Shown piece by piece: positions 45,118-54,343 of a stretch of DNA of 64,000 nt. Origin of the DNA: Phycisphaerae bacterium (lineage in GTDB: Bacteria > Planctomycetota > Phycisphaerae > Phycisphaerales > UBA1924); contig JAUIES010000004.1 in the NCBI GenBank assembly GCA_030429705.1, forward strand, positions 62,001 to 126,000. Reading direction: 5' to 3'. The position numbers were made by a program, and so were the translations under genes. Under the pieces are notes generated by a model. It made no database searches. It saw only the letters and a list, made by a program, of their open reading frames with translations, and was not told the origin of the DNA. The first letter of the stretch is position 1. Each line of letters opens with the position of its first letter.

Positions 45118-45329
45118 GCGTCGAGCCTGATCGATTGCGAGTCTGCCAAACCTCGACGAGGTCTGCCCGCGTTGTTGAGCCGTGGCTTCTTTTTTGAGAT
45201 ATCCAAAAACACTTCGATGACTGCGTCCGAAGGCAGGGAAACCACCAGACCGATCGCGTTGATCTGACCCGCTCGTGCGGGATTCGGGGGCTATCGGTGT
45301 TGGCAGACTCTCTGAAGAAAGGCACAGTC

Positions 45330-46928
45330 ATGCAATCACGAACGATCAAACGATGTATTCTCGTCCCGAGTGCGACGGCGCTCATCGCGGCCGCAGGTCT
45401 GGCGACGATGTTTACGACGACCGAACAGGTCACCGCGTCGAGTCACAGCGATGCGCCGCTTGTCAAGATGGACCGGCTCGCCAACCTGACCGATGTGTAC
45501 GCCTTCATCAGTGACCGCTACGGCGACAACGATGAAGAGGTCCTGACGGTGATCGTCAATGTCGCACCGTTCAGTGAACCAGGGGACGGCCCGCACTACG
45601 AAAAGTTCGACTCGGCGGCGTTGTACACCATCCACATCACTGACCCCGTGACCGGCGAAACGCTGATTGAGTACGACTTCGAATTCTCAGAAGCGAACGC
45701 CGAACTGAAGAATCCGAACACGATTCTCTCGTACGGACTCGGCACCGAGGCGGGCCCGATCATGACGATCGACGATGCTCGGCAGAACTACACACAGACC
45801 TTCAATGTAACGCGAACCGTCGCGGGCGTGCCACAGACACTGACCCCGAACTGGTTGCCGGTCGCCCCCCCGAATGTTGGTTCCAATGTCACGCCGCTCT
45901 ACAACGATGCGGACGGCCGCGCAATGACCGGTGCGACCACCGAAGCCGAACTCGATTCGTATACGCAACAGGCGATCTACACCGGTGCCAATGGCGAGGC
46001 GATCTTCGCCGGACCGCGTGATGACAGTTTCTTCGCCGATGTGCCGGGTGTCTTTGACCTGCTCAATGTGCGCATCCTCGACAACAACGGCTCGCTCAGC
46101 GACGGGCTGGGTCAGGATGGCAATGGCGTGGACGGGTTCAAGGGGTTCAATGTCCTGACTTTTGCGATCCAGATCCCACTCGATCTGCTGCCAGCGTCCA
46201 CTTACAACGATGCATTCTTTGGCGAGCAGACCGGCGTCGGTGTGTATGCCTCGGTCAGTCGTCGTCAGCAGACAGTTCGCAACGCGGGTAATGACTTTGT
46301 TGAGTCCGGGCCGTGGGTCCAGGTCAGCCGCTTGGGCAACCCGCTGTTCAACGAGGTGCTGGTGGCGCTTGCCGACAAGGACAATTACAACGCGTCGAGC
46401 CCGGTCGATGACGCGCAGTACGCCTCGTACGCGTCCAATCCTGAGGTGGCGGCGCTCATCAACTTCGTGTATTCAACATCGTTCGTGACGACCGGCCGCG
46501 CCGATCTTGAAGCGGTGTTCATTCCCGATGTCCTCCGTGTCGCAACAACGACCGGCCCGGTGCCGCTCGCGGGCGACCCCTCGTTCAGCCGATTCGGATT
46601 CGTCGGCGGTGACACCACGGGCGGCGTGTCGAGCGGGTGGCCGAACGGTCGTCGATTGGGTGATGATGTGGTCGATATCGCGCTGACGGCCGTCGCGAGC
46701 GGCCCGTCCTACGACACGATCACCGTGGTGGGGGACAATGTCGCGCAGAATGATGTGGCCTACAACGCGGTGTTCCCTTACGCCGCGACGCCGCACGCAG
46801 GCACCTTTAATCGCAAGGATTCGGGGCAGACCGATTTCGAGGTTGCCGATGTGAACGGTGACGGTGTGCTCGACTGGTACGATGTGCAGGCGTTCCTCAA
46901 CGCGTTTTCTGCCGCCAGTCAGCCATAA
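45330..46928 (+). CDS. Exported DUF4331 protein with half dockerin
   Basis: The 532-residue exported protein carries a signal peptide (cleavage near VTA|SS) followed by the characteristic DUF4331 start SSHSDAPLVKMDRLANLTDV. The family is found in secreted bacterial proteins of unknown role. The C-terminus carries one dockerin-type repeat (DVNGDGVLDWYDVQAFLNAF) and ends ASQP, with no terminal Gly-Cys. This is half the usual two-repeat tail. ATG 45330 begins the signal; the frame is open 11 codons upstream. The next gene, 116 bp on, is an exported DUF4198 protein, and the two may form an operon. Confidence 0.85.
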   Translation: MQSRTIKRCILVPSATALIAAAGLATMFTTTEQVTASSHSDAPLVKMDRLANLTDVYAFISDRYGDNDEEVLTVIVNVAPFSEPGDGPHYEKFDSAALYTIHITDPVTGETLIEYDFEFSEANAELKNPNTILSYGLGTEAGPIMTIDDARQNYTQTFNVTRTVAGVPQTLTPNWLPVAPPNVGSNVTPLYNDADGRAMTGATTEAELDSYTQQAIYTGANGEAIFAGPRDDSFFADVPGVFDLLNVRILDNNGSLSDGLGQDGNGVDGFKGFNVLTFAIQIPLDLLPASTYNDAFFGEQTGVGVYASVSRRQQTVRNAGNDFVESGPWVQVSRLGNPLFNEVLVALADKDNYNASSPVDDAQYASYASNPEVAALINFVYSTSFVTTGRADLEAVFIPDVLRVATTTGPVPLAGDPSFSRFGFVGGDTTGGVSSGWPNGRRLGDDVVDIALTAVASGPSYDTITVVGDNVAQNDVAYNAVFPYAATPHAGTFNRKDSGQTDFEVADVNGDGVLDWYDVQAFLNAFSAASQP

Positions 46929-47044
46929 GTGTTGAACTCTTCATCTTCCCGCTCGCGCCGCTTGACGGCGGCGCGTGCGATTTCGCGCGATCGCTGCGCT
47001 CGTTCGAACAGCACGCAACAACTGGTTGCAGAAAGGGCATCATC

Positions 47045-47914
47045 ATGTTTCGACCGCTCCACACCATCGCAAGTTTGAGTATCACAGCCATCGTCACGCT
47101 CAGCGCATCGGCGCACGAGTTCTGGGTCATGCCTTCGTCGTTCGAGGTCAAGCAGAAAGACCTGCTGCGCATCGAACTGATGCACGGCGAGCGATTTGCG
47201 GGCAAGACCGTCGCGATCGACGGCGGGCAGATCGAACGCTACGCCTATCTTACCGCGAATGGGACCTCGCCGATTCGACTGATTGATGGCATGACGCAGG
47301 CGTTCGCGAGGCCGATGCTGTCGGGCATCATCGCGTACGAGACCAATCACTATGTCAACACGCTCGACGCAGCCGGTTTCGAGGCATATCTCGCAGAAGA
47401 AGGACTCGGCTTCATTTCTGAAGATCGTGCAGCCCGTGGCGAGTCGGGTGATGACGGGAACGAGGTCTACGCGCGCTTCGCCAAGGCGCTCGTGGCCGTG
47501 GAAGACGTAACCCCCCCGACCGATCGCGCGATGGGGCTTGAACTAGAACTAGTCCTGCTCGGGACCGTTGACAAAGCGATGGATTTGGACGATGCGGATG
47601 TCAATCTGGCGGGTGAAGAGGAGCGCCCGCCAGTGCGGCATGTGCAGGCCGAGCTGCTCTTCCGCGGTCAACCACTCGCTGATGCACGGGTCGTCTTCGT
47701 CGCACGCCATGACCCGAGTATGCGGCAAGAAGCAACCACCAACGCCAAGGGCATCGTGACCCTGCCCGCAGCGTCCGCGATCGTCAATGGCGGACCGGTC
47801 ATGCTCACCAGCATTCACATGGTACGGACAGACAGCGAGACCAAGGCCAACACCGGCGCTGACTGGGAGAGTTTCTGGGCCTCGCTTGTGTTCGATGCAT
47901 CGCTCCTGAAGTAG
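47045..47914 (+). CDS. Exported DUF4198 protein
   Basis: 289 residues. A signal peptide (LSASA|HEF) precedes HEFWVMPSSFEVKQKD, the N-terminal signature of DUF4198 exported proteins, which often begin with a mature histidine and are associated with metal handling. The C-terminal part (QAELLFRGQPLADARVVFV, TNAKGIVTLP) looks like a carboxypeptidase-regulatory-like beta-sandwich. Metal binding through the mature N-terminal His is a family expectation, not shown here. A terminator follows at 47981. It is adjacent to the DUF4331 gene. Confidence 0.82.
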   Translation: MFRPLHTIASLSITAIVTLSASAHEFWVMPSSFEVKQKDLLRIELMHGERFAGKTVAIDGGQIERYAYLTANGTSPIRLIDGMTQAFARPMLSGIIAYETNHYVNTLDAAGFEAYLAEEGLGFISEDRAARGESGDDGNEVYARFAKALVAVEDVTPPTDRAMGLELELVLLGTVDKAMDLDDADVNLAGEEERPPVRHVQAELLFRGQPLADARVVFVARHDPSMRQEATTNAKGIVTLPAASAIVNGGPVMLTSIHMVRTDSETKANTGADWESFWASLVFDASLLK

Positions 47915-47980
47915 ATCGAGCGTCAATGTAGAACCAACACCTGTATCTCTCACTGGAGCGGGGAGAGATCAGGTTCCCTG

Positions 47981-48014
47981 GTCGGACCGAGCCGCGAGGC
48001 CGGTCCGACTTTTT
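47981..48014 (+). terminator. Terminator after the DUF4198 gene
   Basis: GTCGGACC and GGTCCGAC pair perfectly; the internal GCC/GGC around GCGA extend the stem with small bulges, then TTTTT. Located 66 bp past the stop. Confidence 0.85.
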
Positions 48015-48315
48015 CGGTTTGTTAACTCGTTTTCAACTTCGCGCGTTTGTCGGAAAGACGGCATCAGTGGCACCGGATCCGGCACGACGAATGATGTTTC
48101 ATGTAACGCGCTTCGAACAGCGCGCGTCGCCACGCGGGGGGGGTGAATCCAGCACTCATCGCGCACAAAGAGCAATTTGGTAGATGAAACAGTCCTTCGC
48201 GGCTGCGGATTAAACCTGCAGACCGCACCTTGACAGCCTCGCGGTTCTAGAACAGCGCACCACATATGGCACCTGGCAAAGTGTCAGTCCAGATCAGTAT
48301 GATTTGCGCGACGGG
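48015..48315. other. Intergenic stretch, no gene seen
   Basis: About 300 bp between the terminator and the 3' end of the convergent PEP-CTERM gene. Open frames here are short and lack start signals. I see no RNA gene, repeat or regulatory structure. Confidence 0.5.
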
Positions 48316-48957
48316 TTATCGCCTGCGACGACAGGTTGCCACACCTGCAAGCGTGAGCAGCGCAGCTGAAGCGGGCGTAGGCACGAACACGACGCTGTCG
48401 ATGCCAGCCGCATCGCCGCCATTGGTGTACTCGCCTTGGATATAGAAACCCTGCAGGTCACTGAGCACAGTCAGCATGTCGCTCTGGGTTGCGCTGGTGG
48501 CCGAGAGGGCTCCACTGGACAGCGAACTCATCATCCGCCAGTCGCTTGACGCGTGGACAGCCGTCGACCACGAGGTCCATTGCCCGTTCACCGGCTGCGT
48601 GCCAACATTGATTCCGATCGACAGGCCGCCACCGACAAGAATGACATCAGCCCGATCGCTAAACGACGATTGGTTGCCGGTGATCCCGATGATGCTCCAA
48701 TCGATATTGCCGCCATAGAGCCCGGACAGGTCGCCGAGATCGACGACCGGCGCGGCGAAATACCAGATTCGGCCATCGCCGATGTCGCGAGCCCGGAGAA
48801 AGCCCGCGTCGGGGCTTCCGTCTGAGCCATCCCATGTCAGACCGGTTGCATCGTTGTGAATGCCCCAGCCCTGGGTGTCGGTATCAAAGGTGTAGCCAAG
48901 TTCGGCGAACGCGGGGGTTGTGACCGCAATCGCGGCAAACAACGAAGTTTTGATCAT
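48316..48957 (-). CDS. PEP-CTERM-like exported protein with laminin-B-like region
   Basis: 213 residues. A short signal peptide (TTPAFA|EL) precedes a beta-rich region (TFDTDTQGWGIHNDATGLTW, ...DIGDGRIWYFAAPVVDLGDL) resembling the laminin B / IV domain found in planctomycete exported proteins. The tail FVPTPASAALLTLAGVATC ends in RRRR, a PEP-CTERM-like sorting signal cleaved by exosortase-type enzymes. ATG 48957 is chosen because GGGA lies six bases upstream and the signal starts there; upstream ATGs at 48984 and 48969 are possible. Confidence 0.75.
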   Translation of the reverse strand: MIKTSLFAAIAVTTPAFAELGYTFDTDTQGWGIHNDATGLTWDGSDGSPDAGFLRARDIGDGRIWYFAAPVVDLGDLSGLYGGNIDWSIIGITGNQSSFSDRADVILVGGGLSIGINVGTQPVNGQWTSWSTAVHASSDWRMMSSLSSGALSATSATQSDMLTVLSDLQGFYIQGEYTNGGDAAGIDSVVFVPTPASAALLTLAGVATCRRRR

Positions 48958-49115
48958 CGTGTATCCCATCTTCACATTCGGCAACGCAACGAACTGAGTC
49001 GCGTCGCTCTCCTCAATTAGAGACTACACCACTATGAGGGGGTGTCCACCGAATCACGGGAAAATCGTGATTCATTCGAGGGTCCGAAGATGCCGGGATT
49101 GGCCTATTCTCCGCA

Positions 49116-50102
49116 ATGACCACACGACGCACGCTTCGCGAGTACGAACCTTCGGCACGCATCGAAGGTGCGTTCTCGATCTCCAATACGCAGCTCGGCC
49201 GCACCCGCAACGATAAGCCGTACCTCCGGTGTTTGATCGGTGACAAGTCCGGGCAGGTGCCAGGGCGGATGTGGACGGTCGATGAAGCGATCATGGAACG
49301 GGTGCCTCGCGAGGGATTCGTCTATCTGGAAGGCGAGACGCAGGCGTATCAGGGCGAGTTACAGATCATCGTGCAGCGAATGGATGGCATCGACCCAACG
49401 CCTGAGCAACTCCGCGAGTTACTGCCGTGCTCGGTCCGCGATCCTGCAGAGATGTTCAGCGAACTGACCGGTCTTCTCGAAGGTATCGAGCATCCAGCCA
49501 TGAAGGCGCTCGTCAAAGCCTACCTCGATGACGAGTTTTTGATGGACAAGTTCCGGGCTGCCCCGGCAGCCAAAGCGATGCACCATGCCTATCTGGGCGG
49601 TCTGCTTGAGCACACACTCAATTTGGTGAAACTCGCGTTCGCCGTGTGCCCGCTGTATCCGAAGATTAATCAGGACCTGGTGGTGGTGGGGCTGTTTCTG
49701 CACGATCTGGGCAAGACCCGTGAACTGAGTTACGAAGCGGGGTTCTCGTACACCGATCGCGGTGAGTTGGTCGGGCACATTGTCGAGGGCGCGATCATGC
49801 TGCATGACAAAGCCGAGCAGGTCATGCGCGATCAGGGCATTCGATTGCCCGGTGCGGTGGTGACGGTGCTTCAGCACATTATCTTGTCGCATCACGGGAT
49901 TCCGGATTATGGAGCCGCCAAGATCCCGGCCACACCTGAAGCGATTCTGGTGTCCATGCTCGACAATGTCGATGCCAAGACGACGATCGCGCTCGATGCG
50001 GCGAGGCCTGATATCGCCCCGGCTGCCGATCTCGGTGGCAACTTTACAGAGAAACAGTGGGCGCTGGACACGAAGTTGTACAAGCGCGATCCGCTTGCCT
50101 GA
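49116..50102 (+). CDS. YhaM-like OB-fold/HD-domain 3'-5' exoribonuclease
   Basis: The 328-residue protein has an N-terminal OB fold (about 18-95, GAFSISNTQLGRTRNDKPY) and a C-terminal HD phosphohydrolase domain with HHAYLGGLLEHTLNLV, FLHDLGKTREL and ILSHHG. This is the arrangement of YhaM/CBF1-type 3'-5' exoribonucleases, which process RNA. ATG 49116. The gene ends in a terminator hairpin and is followed 48 bp later by a LON-domain gene. The HD residues are intact, so it is probably catalytic. Confidence 0.85.
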   Translation: MTTRRTLREYEPSARIEGAFSISNTQLGRTRNDKPYLRCLIGDKSGQVPGRMWTVDEAIMERVPREGFVYLEGETQAYQGELQIIVQRMDGIDPTPEQLRELLPCSVRDPAEMFSELTGLLEGIEHPAMKALVKAYLDDEFLMDKFRAAPAAKAMHHAYLGGLLEHTLNLVKLAFAVCPLYPKINQDLVVVGLFLHDLGKTRELSYEAGFSYTDRGELVGHIVEGAIMLHDKAEQVMRDQGIRLPGAVVTVLQHIILSHHGIPDYGAAKIPATPEAILVSMLDNVDAKTTIALDAARPDIAPAADLGGNFTEKQWALDTKLYKRDPLA

Positions 50103-50103
50103 G

Positions 50104-50133
50104 CGGACGGTGTGCAACCGTCCGGCGTTTTTT
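50104..50133 (+). terminator. Terminator after the YhaM-like gene
   Basis: CGGACGG and CCGTCCG around TGTGCAA, followed by GCGTTTTTT. It starts one base after the stop and ends 17 bp before the LON-domain ATG. Confidence 0.75.
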
Positions 50134-50150
50134 CCGGATACCATTGCAGC

Positions 50151-50855
50151 ATGAGCAGTGACGGGCAGGCGATCTCGGTCAACTTCGCCCGCGAAATTCC
50201 AGTCTTTGCGCTGGACGCGGTGGTGTTGTTGCCGCAACAGGTTTTGCCGTTGCACATCTTTGAACCTCGATACATCCAGATGGTCGAGCACGCGCTTGAT
50301 GGCTCTGGTCAGATCGCGATGGCGGTGGTCTGCGACAATGTGCAGGATCTTTCGGGCGATCCGTTGATCAAGCCAGCGGTCTGCATCGGGCAGATCGTTC
50401 AGCACGAGTCGCTCCCCGACGGCCGATTCAATGTTCTGATTCAGGGTATCTGCCGGGCCACGATTGTCGAGGACCACCTGCCGAGCGGTGATCGGTTGTA
50501 TCGGCAGGCGATCCTCGAACCTGTTGGCGAACCCAATCAGGACGCTGGTCACCTGCATCAGTTACGACATTGGATCGAGTCCGAACTTGCGGATGGTTCG
50601 CTCCAGAACCTGACGGTTGCAGAACATGTGATCGAGTATGTGCGCAACGAAGAAGTCCCGAACATTGCGGTGCTCGAGTTGATCTCGTTTGCTCTGCTGT
50701 CCGATCATCGGCTGCGCTATCGGCTGCTCGCCGAGGGCGATGTCGATCGCCGGGCGGAACTGATCGAACGGGAGTTGCACAGCCTCGCGGACTTGATCCG
50801 CATGGCGGAAGATCAACGGGCGGAGGAGTGGCCGAAGGGGTGCGCCTGGAATTAG
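50151..50855 (+). CDS. LON N-terminal-like domain protein
   Basis: The 234-residue protein has the LON substrate-recognition domain fold: REIPVFALDAVVLLPQQVLP, LHIFEPRYIQMVEHAL, then VCIGQIVQHESLPDGRFNVLIQG and the helical C-terminus. It lacks the AAA+ and protease parts of Lon, so it is a stand-alone LON-domain protein with a presumed regulatory or adaptor role. The ATG at 50151 begins the domain; the frame runs 13 codons further up through the terminator. It is on the same strand after the exoribonuclease. Confidence 0.85.
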   Translation: MSSDGQAISVNFAREIPVFALDAVVLLPQQVLPLHIFEPRYIQMVEHALDGSGQIAMAVVCDNVQDLSGDPLIKPAVCIGQIVQHESLPDGRFNVLIQGICRATIVEDHLPSGDRLYRQAILEPVGEPNQDAGHLHQLRHWIESELADGSLQNLTVAEHVIEYVRNEEVPNIAVLELISFALLSDHRLRYRLLAEGDVDRRAELIERELHSLADLIRMAEDQRAEEWPKGCAWN

Positions 50856-51019
50856 GTCTTCCCGAAGCAGGTCTCATGAAACAATGTCCGAAGGATCTGG
50901 TTCATATCATCGAATGGACAAATTTGAAAGATTCATGTGTCAGTCGACCGGCGATTCGGGCGGCACAGTCTCAGGCAAGCAAGCAATCCGGGCAAAGACC
51001 CGTTTTTGAGGAGATTATC

Positions 51020-51283
51020 ATGAAACGCAATTCACTCGGTCGCATCGGTCTGGTCAGTCTCTGTGCACTCGCACTCGCAGCCGGTGGCTGCCGCAACGCC
51101 GGGCAGGGTGCAGCGATTGGTGCTGGTGCTGGCGCCTTGGGCGGCATGGCAATCGGTTCGCTGTCTGGTGACATGGGCAAGGGCGCGGTCATCGGTGCCG
51201 TGGCGGGCGGCCTTGGCGGCGCGGTCATCGGCGACCAGAACAAGAAGCGCGACGAACGCAATCGCAACAACTACGACTATTGA
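51020..51283 (+). CDS. Small glycine-zipper lipoprotein
   Basis: 87 residues. Signal peptide with lipobox-like LAAGGC, then two glycine-zipper segments (GAAIGAGAGALGGMAIGSLSG and AVIGAVAGGLGGAVIGDQNK, each with GxxxG spacing), ending in a charged Arg/Asn/Asp tail. Such proteins (OsmB/YMGG-type) insert into the outer membrane or cell envelope. GAGGAG precedes ATG 51020; a longer frame starting at 50570 overlaps the LON gene and is not coding. A bidirectional terminator follows. Confidence 0.82.
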   Translation: MKRNSLGRIGLVSLCALALAAGGCRNAGQGAAIGAGAGALGGMAIGSLSGDMGKGAVIGAVAGGLGGAVIGDQNKKRDERNRNNYDY

Positions 51284-51324
51284 TCAAGTGTCGGGGCGAC
51301 CGATCCCCGTTGCATGCAATCAAG

Positions 51325-51354
51325 AAGCCGCAGGTTGGTACCTGCGGCTTTCTT
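51325..51354. terminator. Bidirectional terminator between convergent genes
   Basis: Perfect 10-bp arms AAGCCGCAGG and CCTGCGGCTT with loop TTGGTA, T-rich on the right and A-rich on the left. It lies between the lipoprotein and decarboxylase stops. Confidence 0.85.
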
Positions 51355-51363
51355 ATGCGCCGT

Positions 51364-52824
51364 TCATGAACCGGCGAAGTCCTCAAACACGTGCCACAAC
51401 GAGCGTACATGGCGCTCTTGTGTCAGAACGCCACCGATTGCCACGCGGATGACATAGCGGTCGGTGCCGGTTTCGTCAGGGAGCGTTGTGTGGCTGAGGA
51501 AAGCCGCACCCGAAGCGTTGACTTGTTCGAGCAGTCGGCGCGTCTCGCGGTCCCCAGAAGCAAGTCGGAAGCAGACGAGCCCGGTGATGCGAGGCGCAAC
51601 GAGAACGAATCGGTCGTCACCGTTGATCTGCGTTTCGAGCCAGGTTGCAAGCCGAACATGCTCACGGATGTGGGCCTGCAGACCTTCTCGTCCGTAGTGC
51701 CGAAGGACGAACCAGAGTTTGAGCGCTCGAAACTTTCGGCCCAGTGGCACCTGCCAGTCGCGGTAGTCAATGACCGCCCCAGCATCGGTCGCCTGGTTGC
51801 GCAGGTACTCGGGCATGATAGACAGGGCGCGGGTCAGCGATTGCTGGTCGGCAACCCAGAAGCAGTCGCAGTCAAAATTGGTCAGGAGTGACTTGTGCGG
51901 GTTAAAGCAGAACGAATCGACCCGGTCGATGCCGTTGAGCATCCATCGAAACTCCGGACAGACCAGAGCCGCTCCTGTATATGCAGCGTCAACATGCAGC
52001 CAGGTGTGGGGGGGAATCGCTGTTGCGATGTCAGCGAGCGGATCAATCGCTTCTGACCCGGTCGTGCCGAGTGTTGCACACACCCAGGCCGGATACCAGC
52101 CGTTCTTCAGGTCTGTGTCGATGGCGGCCGCGAGGGCGCTCGCATCGAGCCGGTGTGTGTCATCTGCATCGATCAGACAGAGGTGCGTGGTGTCATCAGG
52201 ACCGGCAGCAAGTCCGGCGACCATGGCGGCTTTGGCGATGGAACTGTGCGCGTGCTTGGAGGCGTATAGCCGAAGGGCGCTCGGGTCGGCTCCGGCTGCT
52301 CGTGCTTGTGACCGGGCAGCCAAGAGCGAAACGAGTGTTGAGTCGGACGCGGTTGATTGAATGCACCCGCCTCCCCGGGCGTGAGGCGTGTCGCCAAACT
52401 GGAATCGTTCTGGCAAGCCAATCAATTCGGCCATCCAGTCGAGTGTGCGCATTTCGAGTTCTGTTGCTGCCGGGCTTGTCGCCCAGAGCATGCCGTTGAC
52501 CCCGAACCCGGCGCTGGCGAGTTCGCCCAAGATGCCAGGCCCGGTGCTGTTGCATGGGAAGTACCCGAAGAAGTTCGGCGATTGCCAGTGCAGGAGATTG
52601 GGGACGATGATTTTCTGAAGATCGTCAAAGATGCGATCCCACTCGCCAGCATCTGCCGGCTGCTCGGGAGGATGGGTCGGGAGTTGGCCGAGAACCGCTC
52701 CGGGTGCGATGGGCGGGCGGACGGGTCGCGCCTCGTGCGATGTGTGGTAGTCGGCGATCCAATCGATCATGCGGTGGCCGATGGCTCGGAACTCGTCCGG
52801 GGTCATGTGAGGAGGCGTGGTCAT
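51364..52824 (-). CDS. PLP-dependent aromatic amino-acid decarboxylase-like protein
   Basis: About 486 residues of the group II PLP decarboxylase family (aromatic-L-amino-acid/tyrosine decarboxylases). The PLP lysine lies in NPHKSLLTNFDCDCFWV; other marks are HWQSPNFFGYFPCNS, TSPAATELEMRTLDWMAELI, and LHVDAAYTGAALVCPEFRW. The enzyme removes CO2 from an amino acid, producing an amine; the substrate is not fixed by the sequence. Start ATG 52824 (a TTG 10 codons upstream is less likely). It is convergent with the lipoprotein and divergent from gdhA. Confidence 0.87.
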   Translation of the reverse strand: MTTPPHMTPDEFRAIGHRMIDWIADYHTSHEARPVRPPIAPGAVLGQLPTHPPEQPADAGEWDRIFDDLQKIIVPNLLHWQSPNFFGYFPCNSTGPGILGELASAGFGVNGMLWATSPAATELEMRTLDWMAELIGLPERFQFGDTPHARGGGCIQSTASDSTLVSLLAARSQARAAGADPSALRLYASKHAHSSIAKAAMVAGLAAGPDDTTHLCLIDADDTHRLDASALAAAIDTDLKNGWYPAWVCATLGTTGSEAIDPLADIATAIPPHTWLHVDAAYTGAALVCPEFRWMLNGIDRVDSFCFNPHKSLLTNFDCDCFWVADQQSLTRALSIMPEYLRNQATDAGAVIDYRDWQVPLGRKFRALKLWFVLRHYGREGLQAHIREHVRLATWLETQINGDDRFVLVAPRITGLVCFRLASGDRETRRLLEQVNASGAAFLSHTTLPDETGTDRYVIRVAIGGVLTQERHVRSLWHVFEDFAGS

Positions 52825-52972
52825 GGGCAACGGTAGCCGAACGAGCACTTCCAAGAGCGTCCTGCGCGGGCCGGAGTGAGTCGATACACTGCCGCACCCA
52901 GCCGGTCGGTTCGGTGTGATTTGGTTGTCGCGCCGTTTGAGACCGGTTGGTCAATAGGTACGGAGACATGCA

Positions 52973-54340
52973 ATGGCATCATCGACAGACCATGAAGTTG
53001 CAGCGTTCGTTGCACAAGTAGAAATATCCAGCGAGCACCAGCCCGAGTTTTTGCAGGCGGTCCACGAGGTGGTCGAATCGGTGATGCCTGTCGTGCTGGA
53101 CAACAAGACTTACCAGGATGCCAATATTCTTGAACGCCTGGTCGAGCCTGATCGGCTGCTTCGGTTTCGGGTGACCTGGGAGGATGATCAAGGCCGAGTC
53201 CATGTCAATCGTGCATACCGGGTCGAGTTCTCGAATGTGCTAGGGCCGTACAAGGGGGGGATGCGATTCCACCCAACCGTCAACGAAAGCGTGCTCAAGT
53301 TCCTCGGCTTTGAACAGGTGTTCAAGAACAGTTTGACCGGGCTTCTGATGGGCGGCGGCAAGGGCGGTAGCGATTTCGACCCGAAAGGCAAGAGCGATGC
53401 GGAAGTACGCCGTTTCTGTGAGGCGTTGATGCTCGAACTCGGTCGGCACATCGGACCCGATACCGATGTCCCGGCGGGTGATATCGGTGTCGGAGCACGC
53501 GAGGTCGGATACATGTTCGGAGCGTATCGCCGACTGCACAACAAACATGTCGGTGTACTCACTGGCAAAGGCATCGGGTGGGGTGGTAGTCTCATTCGGA
53601 CCGAGGCGACCGGCTACGGGTGCGTTGAGTTCTGTCGACACATGCTTGAACACACGGGCGATGGGTTTGCGGGGAAGAAGTGTGTCGTGTCCGGCTCGGG
53701 CAATGTTGCCCAGCACGCAGCGGAGAAACTGATCAAACTCGATGCCAAGGTGCTTTCGTTGTCTGATTCAAAGGGGTGCATTTATGTCGAGGACGGGCTC
53801 ACGACTGAACACCTTGAGTGGATCAAAGACCTGAAGAACAATCGACGCGGTCGTATTCATGAGGCTGCCGATGCGTTCGATGGCATCGAGTATCGTGAGG
53901 GCGGTGAACCGTGGGACATTGCATGCGATGTGGCGCTCCCATGTGCGACGCAGAATGAAGTCAGTGAAGACGAGGCCCGACGACTGGTCAAGGGCGGCGT
54001 CCGGGCTGTGGCTGAGGGAGCAAACATGCCGGTCGAAGCAGGCGGGGTCGCGGTGTTTCAACAGGCGGGCGTGTTGTTCGGTCCGGGCAAGGCTGCAAAC
54101 GCAGGTGGGGTTGCGGTCTCCGGTCTGGAGATGGCTCAGAACGCGGGTCGGCTGATGTGGTCGGCAGACAAGGTCGAAACCCAACTCGAAGACATCATGC
54201 GCGACATTCATGCAAAATGTATCGAGCATGGGTCCGGTGCGCATTCGACCGCCAAGGGCGTACCGGACTATGTGCGCGGCGCCAATGTCGGTGGGTTCAT
54301 CCGCGTGGCTGACGCAATGTTGGATCAAGGACTGTGGTAG
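52973..54340 (+). CDS. gdhA: NADP-type glutamate dehydrogenase
   Basis: 455-residue hexameric-type glutamate dehydrogenase, which reductively aminates 2-oxoglutarate to glutamate. Active-site segments are intact: NVLGPYKGGMRFHPTVNES, GGGKGGSDFDPKGKSD, and DVPAGDIGVGAREVGYMFG; the dinucleotide-binding region shows CVVSGSGNVAQHAAEKL. The length matches the ~447-residue family. ATG 52973 with CGGAGACA upstream. A YciI-like gene follows immediately (3 bp apart), probably cotranscribed. Confidence 0.95.
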   Translation: MASSTDHEVAAFVAQVEISSEHQPEFLQAVHEVVESVMPVVLDNKTYQDANILERLVEPDRLLRFRVTWEDDQGRVHVNRAYRVEFSNVLGPYKGGMRFHPTVNESVLKFLGFEQVFKNSLTGLLMGGGKGGSDFDPKGKSDAEVRRFCEALMLELGRHIGPDTDVPAGDIGVGAREVGYMFGAYRRLHNKHVGVLTGKGIGWGGSLIRTEATGYGCVEFCRHMLEHTGDGFAGKKCVVSGSGNVAQHAAEKLIKLDAKVLSLSDSKGCIYVEDGLTTEHLEWIKDLKNNRRGRIHEAADAFDGIEYREGGEPWDIACDVALPCATQNEVSEDEARRLVKGGVRAVAEGANMPVEAGGVAVFQQAGVLFGPGKAANAGGVAVSGLEMAQNAGRLMWSADKVETQLEDIMRDIHAKCIEHGSGAHSTAKGVPDYVRGANVGGFIRVADAMLDQGLW

Positions 54341-54343
54341 TGC

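Noticed and set aside
50570-51019. Upstream extension of the glycine-zipper lipoprotein frame into the LON gene
   Set aside because: The translation upstream of 51020 is Arg/Cys-rich antipattern of the LON gene; a lipoprotein signal starts exactly at 51020 after GAGGAG.
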